Shown: positions 56,201-64,000 of the stretch, piece by piece
Numbering within the stretch: the stretch's first letter is position 1
How the letters are laid out: every line of letters starts with the position of its first letter
Assembly (NCBI GenBank): GCA_950097015.1
Contig: CATNEN010000024.1
Location: 1,138,001-1,202,000 of the forward strand
DNA from: Macrostomum hystrix
Taxonomy: Eukaryota > Platyhelminthes > Macrostomidae
Direction of reading: 5' to 3'
DNA length: 64,000 bases
Position numbers and translations under genes: made by a program
The notes under the pieces: model-generated
Seen by the model: only the letters and a program-made list of their open reading frames with translations
What the model was told of the DNA's origin: nothing
Databases searched by the model: none

Positions 56201-59200
56201 TACGATCCCATTAAAAATCGATAGATTGATAAAAAATCCCATTAAAAATCGATAGAGTGATAAATAAAATCTATCCCGTTAAACTTCTACCAGGCCAATC
56301 TGGCCCACCGCCTCTACGCCCTGGAAGCCGGGTCCGCTCTGGCCGATTTCGAAGGCCTGGCCAGCAAGGATCTGAGCCAGGTGCCAGCGCCTGAGCTAGG
56401 CGAGTCAGTCAACGCCATCCTCTGCCTGCTGGAGGCGGCCTGTGGTCTTGACAAGCTGCCGCAGACTGTGCAGAGCGTGCTGGACAATCTGGCTCCATCT
56501 CTGCGCGACATTGTTATTAGGCATACTGACTCCACTCTGGCCGCTTCGCAGACTTTCAAAATCTTTGTTGCTAGCCTACTGGGACATTTGGAACAGGTTC
56601 GGCTATAACTATATAGATAGTTGACAAAGACTCGATCTTGCACGACAAGCCTACCCAAGCCTTCTCGCCACGGCCGCGCCTTAAAATAAGGTGGCCTTGC
56701 CGCGGATTCAGGCTCAGGAACCAACAATGACTCAATCTGATTCATCTACAAAGACTGAATCTCATTTATCTACAAATACTCAATCTCAATTATCTATAAA
56801 GGTTCAATCTAATTTATCTACAAAGACTCAATCTCATTTATCTACAAAGACTCAATCTCATTTATCTTCAAAGACTCAATCTCATTTATCTAAAGACTCA
56901 AATAGTCTCAAACCGTCCTACGCTCACCAGGTGGCGTTTCGGCACACCGTGCTAGCCAAGCGGCTAAACCTGCTGGTGCTGCGCAGTCCAAGCCTGAATC
57001 AAGCGACCTCTGTAGCCGCATACTCGGAGGAGAATCCCGCCCTAGCGGCCATTGTCAGCCAGCTGAGAGAACTGCTCAGCGACTACTTGGATGTGCGCGG
57101 GGAAAATCTCAGCTACGAATCGGCTGTGGCGGCCGGGCCAGCCCAGGTGGACCTGAGTCAGCTGCTGGGCAAGCGTAAAATGCCCGGCAGACCGGCGCCT
57201 GTCCTGTTTCGCTTCGCCTACAGCTCGCACGCTATTGGGGCGGCGCATACCGCCGCTGCCGCCGCAGCAGCCGCGGCAGCCACAGATCAGACAGACGGCC
57301 CGGCGCAGCAGCAGGCTAAGGACGCCGGCGGTAAGCAGCGTCGGTCTTTAGCTCTGGTCTGCCCGGCTGCGCAGTCAAATATTGTGGAGGCTCATGAACT
57401 GCTGAGAAACTTCTCTGCTAGGATTGATCCAGCCGATACTCAGGTAACTGAAATTCTGCTCAGGTTAGCTGAGCACGCCTCACTATCCAGTCCTGAGGAG
57501 GTTAGCTGAGCACGCCTCACTATCCAGTCCTGAGGTTAGCTGAGCACACCTCACTATCCAGTCCTGAGGTTAGCTGAGCACACTTCACTATCCAGTCCTG
57601 AGGTTAGCTGAGCACACTTCACTATCCAGTCCTGAGGTTAGCTGAGCACACTTCACTATCCAGTCCTGAGGTTAGCTGAGCACACCTCACTATCCAGTCC
57701 TGAGGTTAGCTGAGCACACCTCACTATCCAGTCCTGAGGTTAGCTGAGCACACTTCACAATTTAACTAATCAATCACTAACAGCTACATTCCCACCTCCC
57801 CATCCGCCAGGGTCTCGCAACTTGGCTCGTGAGCTTCGTCCAGTCCGTATTTCTCGTCACCGAGCGGTCCCGAATGATGCCGTTCGCCAGTCAGGATCCG
57901 CTGCGCCTGGTACTGCCGCGAGCTCGAACCCCGCTACTGCAGTCCTGCGTGACCCTACAGGTGGGTCCGGAGAGTTTTTATAACACCGCTAGTCTCTAGG
58001 ACTAGGTTAATAAAGACCGACTGTCTGTAGGACTTGGTTAATAAAGACCGACTGTCTGTAGGACTTGGTTAAGCAGACCTATCTCACCTCCATTCCAGTC
58101 CTGCCTATCCGACCTGGCCAGATACGGACGGGCCATGCCCGGACAAGCTGACGGAGCCTGGCGCATTGGGCACGACCTTCTGCAGCAGTTTGGCCGCTCC
58201 TGTCAATCGGCACTGTCTGCCCTGACACACGACCAGCTGTGCACAGCCGTGTCCAAGGATCTGCTTCAACTGCTGACTGATCCGGCAGCTCTGGCCTCTG
58301 AAACCAGCCTGCGCCAACTGACTGGCCGCCTAATTGACCAGCTGTTCTATCGCAATGAGCAGGGCTCCAGGGTGCCGCGCGATGTAAGGGAACTCAGCGA
58401 CGTCGGCAAAGTGGCCCAATTGGCTACACTTAGCGAGAGTCTGGTTAGTGAATCTGCAGTCTCAAATTGACCCATTGAGACCCGTTGATAACCCACCCAC
58501 CCACCCCACTCCGCAGTCCTGGCTAGTCACCAGCGCCGCGCCGATGTTCGGCGATAGTCCAGTTGAGCGGAAAGTGACGGAACAGCTGGAACACCTGCGG
58601 CAGCTGTCTGTTAAATGCTTCAATGTAATCATGATTGAAGTCTGCCTGAGAGCGTCCAACAGGCTTAAGGATCTGCCCACTCATGTGAGACACTTTTATT
58701 GGGAAAGTATCCCTTGTCTTTTTATTGGGAAATTATTCCTTCTGTTTTTATTGGGAAATGATTCTTTGTGTTTTTATTGGGAAATGATTCCTTGTGTTTT
58801 TATTGGGTAATTATCCCTTCTATTTTTATTGGGAAATGATTCCTTGTGTTTTTATTGGGAAATTATCCCTTCTGTTTTTATTGGGAAATGATTCCTTGTG
58901 TTTTTATTGGGAAATGATTCCTTGTGTTTTTATTGGGAAATGATTCTTTGTGTTTTTATTGGGAAATGATTCCTTGTGTTTTTATTGGGTAATTATCCCT
59001 TCTATTTTTATTGGGAAATGATTCCTTGTGTTTTTATTGGGAAATTATCCCTTCTGTTTTTATTGGGAAATGATTCCTTGTGTTTTTATTGGGAAATTAT
59101 CCCTTCTGTTTTTATTGGGAAATGATCCCTTGTGTTTTTATTGGGAAATGATCCCTTGTGTTTTTATTGGGAAATGATCCCTTGTGTTTTTATTGGGAAA

Positions 59201-59914
59201 TGATCCCTTGTGTTTTTATTGGGAAATGATCCCTTGTGTTTATTTGGGAATTATCCCTAGCGCTTATTGGGTAGTGAGGTGCTGTGTAGTTATTCGTGTA
59301 GTGAAATCCTTTGTTTTCTGTGAATCGGGATCCCATCTGTATGTAATGAGTAATTGGGGGTCTCTCTAGTCAATTGTGTTATGGAAGTCGGTTCCATCCA
59401 TTCACTGGCCTCTACCAACCCGCAGAGCAACTTCTCCGTTGGCGTTGACGACATTGAGCTAGACGACCGAGTCACCGCCTTCTTATCCGACCTGCGCTGC
59501 CTCAAGGACGCCCTGCATCAACGCCTGACGCCCTCCGCCTACGGGCGCGCCTTTCGCCTCCTGCCCGGCGTTGTCTGCGCCCTACTGGCCGCCCTGCTGC
59601 CCTCGTTCAGCCGCATCAACCCGCTGGGCGTGAAAAAGATCGGCCGCAATCTGTTCGAAATGCAGCGAGTGGCTGTTGATCTGGCTGGCTGGGGTGAGGC
59701 TGAGTTCGCCCGGGTTCGCGAACTCTTCGACCTGCTGCTGCTGACACCCGACCAGATTGTGGCCTCGGTGTTGGAGCAGGGGCCGCGCTTCAGCCTGGAG
59801 GAGTACGACTCTGTGCTGCGCGTCTACGCCAGGACTTATTCGTCATGCGACGAGGAGCGGATGCGGAAGGCCAGGGAGCGCCTGCGGCAGGTCATCACCC
59901 AGCGGCACGTGTGA
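53233..59914 (+). CDS. EXOC4: EXOC4 (Sec8), exocyst complex subunit
   Basis: Sec8 is one of eight exocyst subunits tethering secretory vesicles to the plasma membrane. Ten exons join in phase: 53233-53282, 54292-54380, 54477-54712, 55624-55776, 56294-56596, 56931-57443, 57811-57960, 58099-58443, 58517-58684, 59426-59914; 831 residues (human 974). Alignable blocks include QLLQLKRDELRSLYTGHVEL (human LLHCKRDELRKLW), ACLAIDDYLGAARELTDS, LDKLPQTVQSVLDNL (human LKKIPETVKAIIERL), FAYSSHAIG (human FESSSHAIS), LVCPAAQSNIVEAHELLRNF, DPLRLVLPRARTPLLQS, and GVKKIGRNLFEMQRV (human GIKKMCRNIFVLQQN). The N-terminal region before KRDEL is shorter than in human, and residues around 345-375 carry Ala and Gln runs. 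Nearly every intron holds a tandem array; the one before exon 6 is open in frame with it. Confidence 0.94.
53450..54215. repeat. 66-bp tandem array in EXOC4 intron 1
   Basis: About 11-12 highly similar 66-bp units with CCAATGTACATTGTCAATCC, TTCCTTAAACTCCGCCTAAC and CGAACTCGCCAGCCAATTCT. Each contains the perfect 12-bp palindrome CAATGTACATTG. One unit has an AT insertion (53850). Confidence 0.96.
54740..55440. repeat. 24-26-bp G-rich tandem array in EXOC4 intron 3
   Basis: About 28 units of GCATTGGTTCTCTTCTGCTG followed by GGG to GGGGGGGG, CGGGA, CGGG or TGGG. Runs of six to eight G recur about every 25 bases on the coding strand. Confidence 0.96.
55890..56280. repeat. About 30-bp tandem array in EXOC4 intron 4
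   Basis: About 12 units of AAATCCCATTCAAAATCGAT followed by ATTGTGATAA or AGATTGATAA. It ends about 13 bp before the exon 5 acceptor. Confidence 0.94.
56737..56905. repeat. 24-bp tandem array before EXOC4 exon 6
   Basis: Seven units of CTCAATCTCATTTATCTACA plus AAGA. In the frame of exon 6 it is open and would encode TQSHLSTK repeats. I place it in intron 5 because the acceptor GCTCACCAG at 56930 restores the EXOC4 match, but an in-phase alternative acceptor (GGATTCAG, about 56705) exists. Confidence 0.92.
57444..57765. repeat. 34-bp tandem array in EXOC4 intron 6
   Basis: About nine units of GAGGTTAGCTGAGCACACCT plus CACTATCCAGTCCT, starting within 25 bp of the donor. Each has CTGAGGTTAGCTGAG, which resembles the true exon border CTCAG/GTAACTGA. 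Confidence 0.95.
57975..58075. repeat. 31-bp tandem triplet in EXOC4 intron 7
   Basis: Three copies containing GTCTGTAGGACTTGGTTAAT and AAAGACCGACT, filling most of this 138-bp intron. Confidence 0.88.
58688..59265. repeat. 26-bp tandem array in EXOC4 intron 9
   Basis: About 22 units of TTTTTATTGGGAAATGATTC plus CTTGTG, with ATTATCCCTTCTG variants. It starts right after the exon 9 donor. Confidence 0.95.
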
Positions 59915-59934
59915 TCTGGATGGGGACTGACGCT

Positions 59935-61085
59935 GACTGGGATTTGAGGCTGTTAAGTAGGATTTGAGGCTGTTAAGTAGGATTTGAGCATGTTAAGTAG
60001 GATTTGAGGATGTTAAGTAGGATTTGAGCATGTTAAGTAGGATTTGAGGCTGTTAAGTAGGATTTGAGCATGTTAAGTAGGATTTGAGGATGTTAAGTAG
60101 GATTTGAGCATGTTAAGTAGGATTTGAGGATGTTAAGTAGGATTTGAGGATGTTAAGTAGGATTTGAGCATGTTAAGTAGGATTTGAGGATGTTAAGTAG
60201 GATTTGAGGCTGTTAAGTAGGATTTGAGCATGTTAAGTAGGATTTGAGATGTTAAGTAGGATTTGAGGATGTTAAGTAGGATTTGAGGATGTTAAGTAGG
60301 ATTTGAGATGTTAAGTAGGATTTGAGATGTTAGGTAGGATTTGAGGATGTTAAGTAGGATTTGAGATGTTAAGTAGGATTTGAGATGTTAAGTAGGATTT
60401 GAGGATGTTAAGTAGGATTTGAGGATGTTAAGTAGGATTTGAGGCTGTTAAGTAGGATTTGAGCATGTTAAGTAGGATTTGAGATGTTAAGTAGGATTTG
60501 AGGATGTTAAGTAGGATTTGAGGATGTTAAGTAGGATTTGAGATGTTAAGTAGGATTTGAGATGTTAGGTAGGATTTGAGGATGTTAAGTAGGATTTGAG
60601 ATGTTAAGTAGGATTTGAGATGTTAAGTAGGATTTGAGGATGTTAAGTAGGATTTGAGATGTTAAGTAGGATTTGAGGATGTTAAGTAGGATTTGAGGAT
60701 GTTAAGTAGGATTTGAGGCTGTTAAGTAGGATTTAAGGATGTTAAGTAGGATTTAGAGATGTTAAGTAGGATTTGAGATGTTAAGTAGGATTTGAGGATG
60801 TTAAGTAGGATTTGAGGCTGTTAAGTAGGATTTAAGGCTGTTAAGTAGGATTTGAGATGTTAAGTAGGATTTGAGGATGTTAAGTAGGATTTAAGGCTGT
60901 TAAGTAGGATTTGAGGATGTTAAGTAGGATTTGAGATGTTAAGTAGGATTTAAGGCTGTTAAGTAGGATTTGAGATGTTAAGTAGGATTTGAGCATGTTA
61001 AGTAGGATTTGAGATGTTAAGTAGGATTTGAGGATGTTAAGTTGGGTTTGAGGATGTTAAATGGGATTTGAGGAGGTTAAATGGG
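59935..61085. repeat. 20-bp tandem array 3' of EXOC4
   Basis: About 57 units of GATTTGAGGATGTTAAGTAG, with GCATG, GGCTG and one-base-shorter GATG versions, starting about 20 bp after the stop codon. Unless the transcript ends earlier, the array is part of the EXOC4 3' UTR. Confidence 0.96.
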
Positions 61086-62585
61086 ATTTGAGGATGTCAA
61101 TTGGGATCTAAGAATGCCAAGTGGAATTCGATTATTTGATATGGGATTTGAGGATGTCAAGTGGACGTAAAGCGGGATTTGGAAATTTGAAGTGAGAGTT
61201 AATGATTAAAAATTTAGATTAAAAAATGTGACAGTTTTATTAGCCACTTGCATGCTTAATTGCTCTAATTTATCCGTTTACCCACCATTATACATTGAAT
61301 TCTTCTTTGAATCTGAAACTGCGCCTACGGCGGGCCAACAATCCGTCTGCATTCCTGATTGTGAGTCAGCCCTTTGATTCTTGTCCTAAATATCGTCTAG
61401 TTATCTGCTTATACAGTCAGTTTTCTACTCAGAGCACTGTCGTTAGATTCATTTTTGCGCGTGGTTTTTTAATTCTGTTTGTACATAATTTGAGTTGCAA
61501 TCTACAAATAAATGCGCTAAAAACGCGTCCTGCCTACTGAAGTTAGTAGCGCAGTGAAGATAGTAGGCTAGAAAATTAGTAATTAAAAACTAAAAAATAT
61601 TTCTTCGATTTGTTCTTATTTACAGTCATTATTTTATTTAAAGTTTATTGGTTAAAATCTGTCACGTGATTTACGTGAGCGGCGGACTCACGACTTGAAG
61701 GTCGGGGGTTCGACTCACGCCTCCACTGGAACAATTTGTGTCCTTTAGCAAGACACTTAACTCTGCGTTGCTTCCTTTCATCCAGCTGTTAAATGGGTAC
61801 CAGCATTAGCTGGGGTATTTGAGAGTGGGGTTGTGGCCTCGTCCCCAGTCCATGGACTGAACAGCCGTACGCAGCCTTCAGATGCGCCGCGCAATAGCTG
61901 CGGCTGTGTGTGCATCTGGCCCGATTGTAATCGATTATTCTTTTAGAAAATTGCTTAACTTTCTAACAATACCTGAATAATTTTTCGGACTAACCTTTTA
62001 AATATTGCCTCAAATTTTCATTCCTACAGGATAATTAGGATTGCTTAATTGGGAAAAATTTTAATGAATTTTTTATGCATACTTGTGTCTTGGATTAGTT
62101 CTGTTAAATTTAATCGATTTTCTACTAAGCGATACCAAATGTTTTCTTATTATAAAAAACACTTCGTGCTACTGATTCGACCGAAACAGTAGTGCAACGG
62201 AGACGAGTAGTTTAATCTTTATTAATATTTTTTGCGAGTATATACACGTAGTTTTACCTGTTAGTTATTTTGCCAAGGTGTTCCATAATATGCATATTTA
62301 ATGCACAAGTGTACGTGGTGGTAAGAACACTTACCTTGACAGAGACAGAAGAAATGTGCGTGTACAGTTTGTAAAGCGAGCGAGTGAGAAAAAAACTGAG
62401 AGAGAGATCAACTCGAAGATGATGAGGTTACATAAACAACCGGAGACAACTGTACGCAATTCAGAAGTGCACAGATCCGCAAGCATTTAAACGGTACCCT
62501 TTCTGAGCGGTTTGCGCACAATATAGTTAGCAGTAAATCACAGTTCTGCAGGCATTCGTCTAGCACGGGCTTCCAGGAGAGGAAA
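61086..62585. other. Intergenic region before the last gene
   Basis: Decayed array copies to about 61180, a SINE (61665-61935), otherwise AT-rich. An AATAAA at about 61505 could end EXOC4 transcripts. The last 250 bp hold the probable promoter and 5' UTR of the next gene. Confidence 0.45.
61665..61935 (+). mobile_element. tRNA-derived SINE, family 1 (best copy)
   Basis: Most complete body: GGACTCACGACTTGAAGGTC and GGGGGTTCGACTCACGCC (B box region), AGCAAGACACTTAACTCTGC, GTTAAATGGGTACCAGCATT, AGCTGGGG, CCAGTCCATGGACTGAACAG, CCGTACGCAGCC, then GCTGCGGCTGTG and CATCTGGCCCGAT. The AAGACACTTAAC core resembles a motif I recall from widespread metazoan SINEs of the V/Deu type; that link is from memory. 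Confidence 0.88.
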
Positions 62586-63621
62586 ATGTGGCCCTGCAAT
62601 GGTGTTTTTCTGCCTCTGCTGTTGATTCTGCCTGTTGGAGCCGACTTGCCAACGGCACAGAGACAGCAGTACATTGAGCTGCTGCCTGATTATATCGGAA
62701 CTCACGCCTGCTTGTGCCAGCCAGAGTTGAATAAATTTGACTTTTCCTGCGGCATCAGCAATGCTTCTGTCAGTTCGGGCGAGACTTTGCCCTGTTCGCA
62801 GCTGCCTGACGCTGTGATCAACAATCTGGCACTCGACTGTCGGCGCTGTGCCAACTGTGCCGTGGTTTATCTTGACGCCCTGACTAGGTCTCGGCCGGAG
62901 CAGCTGGACTGTGCTCCGCCGTTAAAGGTCAAGGTGCATGGGTGTCTAGTTGGTGGCCGCAGCGGTAACTCGACAGGTAATTTTGCGCACAGATGCCCCG
63001 GTAACTGAGGGGATTGTGGCTGACTCGCGTCACAATAGGGGGAGTGAAATGGAGAGAATTAGAGTGGATTTAAAGAGAAGAGTGGGTGAGAGAGAAGTAG
63101 AGTAGATGAGAGAGAAGTAGAGTAGACGAGAGAGAAGTAGAGTGAATGAGGTGAATTCAGTGATGGTTTGAATGAGGGACAAAATAATAAAGAATAAAGG
63201 AATTAAAAAAACATAGAAAATATAGTATTTCGCCGTGTTCAAGAATTCAGTTGCAATTAGCCTCATTCGCCATTGTCCCAGTCGATCAGTGGTACACGGC
63301 CGAGCAGATGTCGATCGCTCAGCTGGGGCCGCCAGAGAACGCAGGTGTCGGGGGCTACTTCACTACCATAGACAGTTACGGCAACGATACCGATGCTACT
63401 GCTGGTGACAATGGCTGCCGTCTGCTGGAGCTCAAACTAGAAATGACAGCCGTCTACAGTAGCGACGGCAGCGTCGAGGACTTCAGCGGAGTGCGACGCG
63501 CCTTGTCCCAGTGCCAAAGACTGACTCGAATTCGCATAGTCGATTCGCCCACTGTGGCTGCTGCTGTTGCTGCAGACAACGCAGCCTGGCTGTCATCTCT
63601 GGGCGGAGGTGGTTTAACATC
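62586..63621 (+). CDS. Secreted or membrane Cys-rich protein, 5' part only
   Basis: Family not identified. Two exons, 62586-62976 and 63261-63621, join in phase 1 (acceptor GCAATTAG). The second ends in a phase-2 donor GTAAGC, and the gene runs out of the window. The start MWPCNGVFLPLLLILPVGAD is a clear signal peptide. Residues 20-125 hold many cysteines (THACLCQPELNKFDFSCG, LDCRRCANCAVVYLD), an N-terminal Cys-rich module. Exon 2 has CRLLELKLEMTAVYSS and CQRLTRIRIVDSPTVAAAVA, spaced like the start of leucine-rich repeats, which would fit a receptor ectodomain; this is an inference from two repeats only. 251 residues are visible. A family-2 SINE begins right at the second donor. Confidence 0.6.
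63062..63150. repeat. 20-bp short tandem array in intron 1 of the last gene
   Basis: Four copies around AGATGAGAGAGAAGTAGAGT. Confidence 0.85.
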
Positions 63622-63629
63622 GTAAGCGA

Positions 63630-63935
63630 ATGACTGGCATTGGCGTTCCTGAGCTCGATTCCGCGGTGAGGCCACATTAAATTGGGGCGCAGCCGCGGAG
63701 AGAAGGCTTGGGGGCTTGTCGCGAAATTTACGCCCTTAAGGGGCCAACCTCCAAGGCACAGTGAGAGTGTACAAAGTCAGGGCAGATGTACACACCTGTG
63801 TGAGCGTGTGCCTGCGTACGGTATCTGTGCGCGTACGTGTGTGCTCAGGAGTCAGCGAAATGGGCAGAAATACCTCCTCGCAGGCTGCAGGTCTAGTGAG
63901 AGAGTTCACGTTCAGACTGCACGAATTCACGTTAG
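63630..63935 (+). mobile_element. SINE-like element, family 2
   Basis: GAGCTCGATTCCGCGGTGAG (B-box-like), GGGGCGCAGCCGCGGAGAGA, GGGGGCTTGTCGCGAAATTT, CCTCCAAGGCACAGTGAGAG and GTGTGCTCAGGAGTCAGCGA match the 14.35-kb copy in order. The A-box part is reduced and the ATT tail is missing. The element begins within about 15 bp of the 63621 exon end. Confidence 0.85.
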
Positions 63936-64000
63936 ATTTTGCCAGTTTATAAATGATAATATATAGGCTTATTTTCTACGCAAAAAATTGACATATTCGA

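Noticed and set aside
62408-62674. 88-residue minus-strand frame
   Set aside because: Antisense to the promoter and first exon of the last gene; no domain.

Overview
The window is animal nuclear DNA: spliced genes with GT..AG introns, GC-rich exons set in AT-rich non-coding sequence, tRNA-derived SINEs, and AATAAA poly(A) signals. The gene set (a furin-type convertase, the cilium transition-fibre protein FBF1, the DREAM/MuvB subunit LIN37, exocyst EXOC4, GPI-synthesis subunit PIG-P, AFMID, an MFSD4-type transporter) indicates a metazoan that probably has cilia. I cannot name the species. A free-living flatworm or another spiralian is a guess from style only.

Layout, left to right: a small LU (Ly6/CD59-like) protein fragment (+, 1.0-1.4 kb); tRNA-Arg(ACG) (1968-2040); a PP2C phosphatase (-, 2778-4646); an AT-rich gap with a 2.9-kb 19-21-bp satellite (8.15-11.1 kb); a furin-like convertase (+, 11447-18586, 6 exons); three tandem arrays (19.1-22.5 kb); an MFSD4-like transporter (+, 22597-28262, 3 exons); arrays; FBF1 (-, 32474-37880, 10 exons); LIN37 (+, 40414-42970, 3 exons); an unrecognised secreted protein (-, 44697-51230, 3 exons) whose first intron holds the complete AFMID gene (+, 46558-48122); PIGP (+, 52084-52521); EXOC4 (+, 53233-59914, 10 exons); and the 5' part of another secreted-protein gene (+, 62586 to the window edge). 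I joined exons by hand. In every model given as complete, the splice phases agree at each junction and the reading frame stays open from start to stop.

The genes belong to unrelated housekeeping pathways (secretory processing, vesicle tethering, GPI anchors, cilia, cell-cycle transcription, tryptophan catabolism), and nothing suggests they form one system. What stands out is the non-coding sequence: about 30 tandem arrays with mostly different 15-66-bp units fill most of the longer introns and several intergenic spaces. Some arrays are open in frame with the adjoining exon, some carry splice-site-like motifs in each unit, and one array family recurs at several loci, including as inverted copies flanking FBF1 exons 6-8. 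Two SINE families are dispersed among them.
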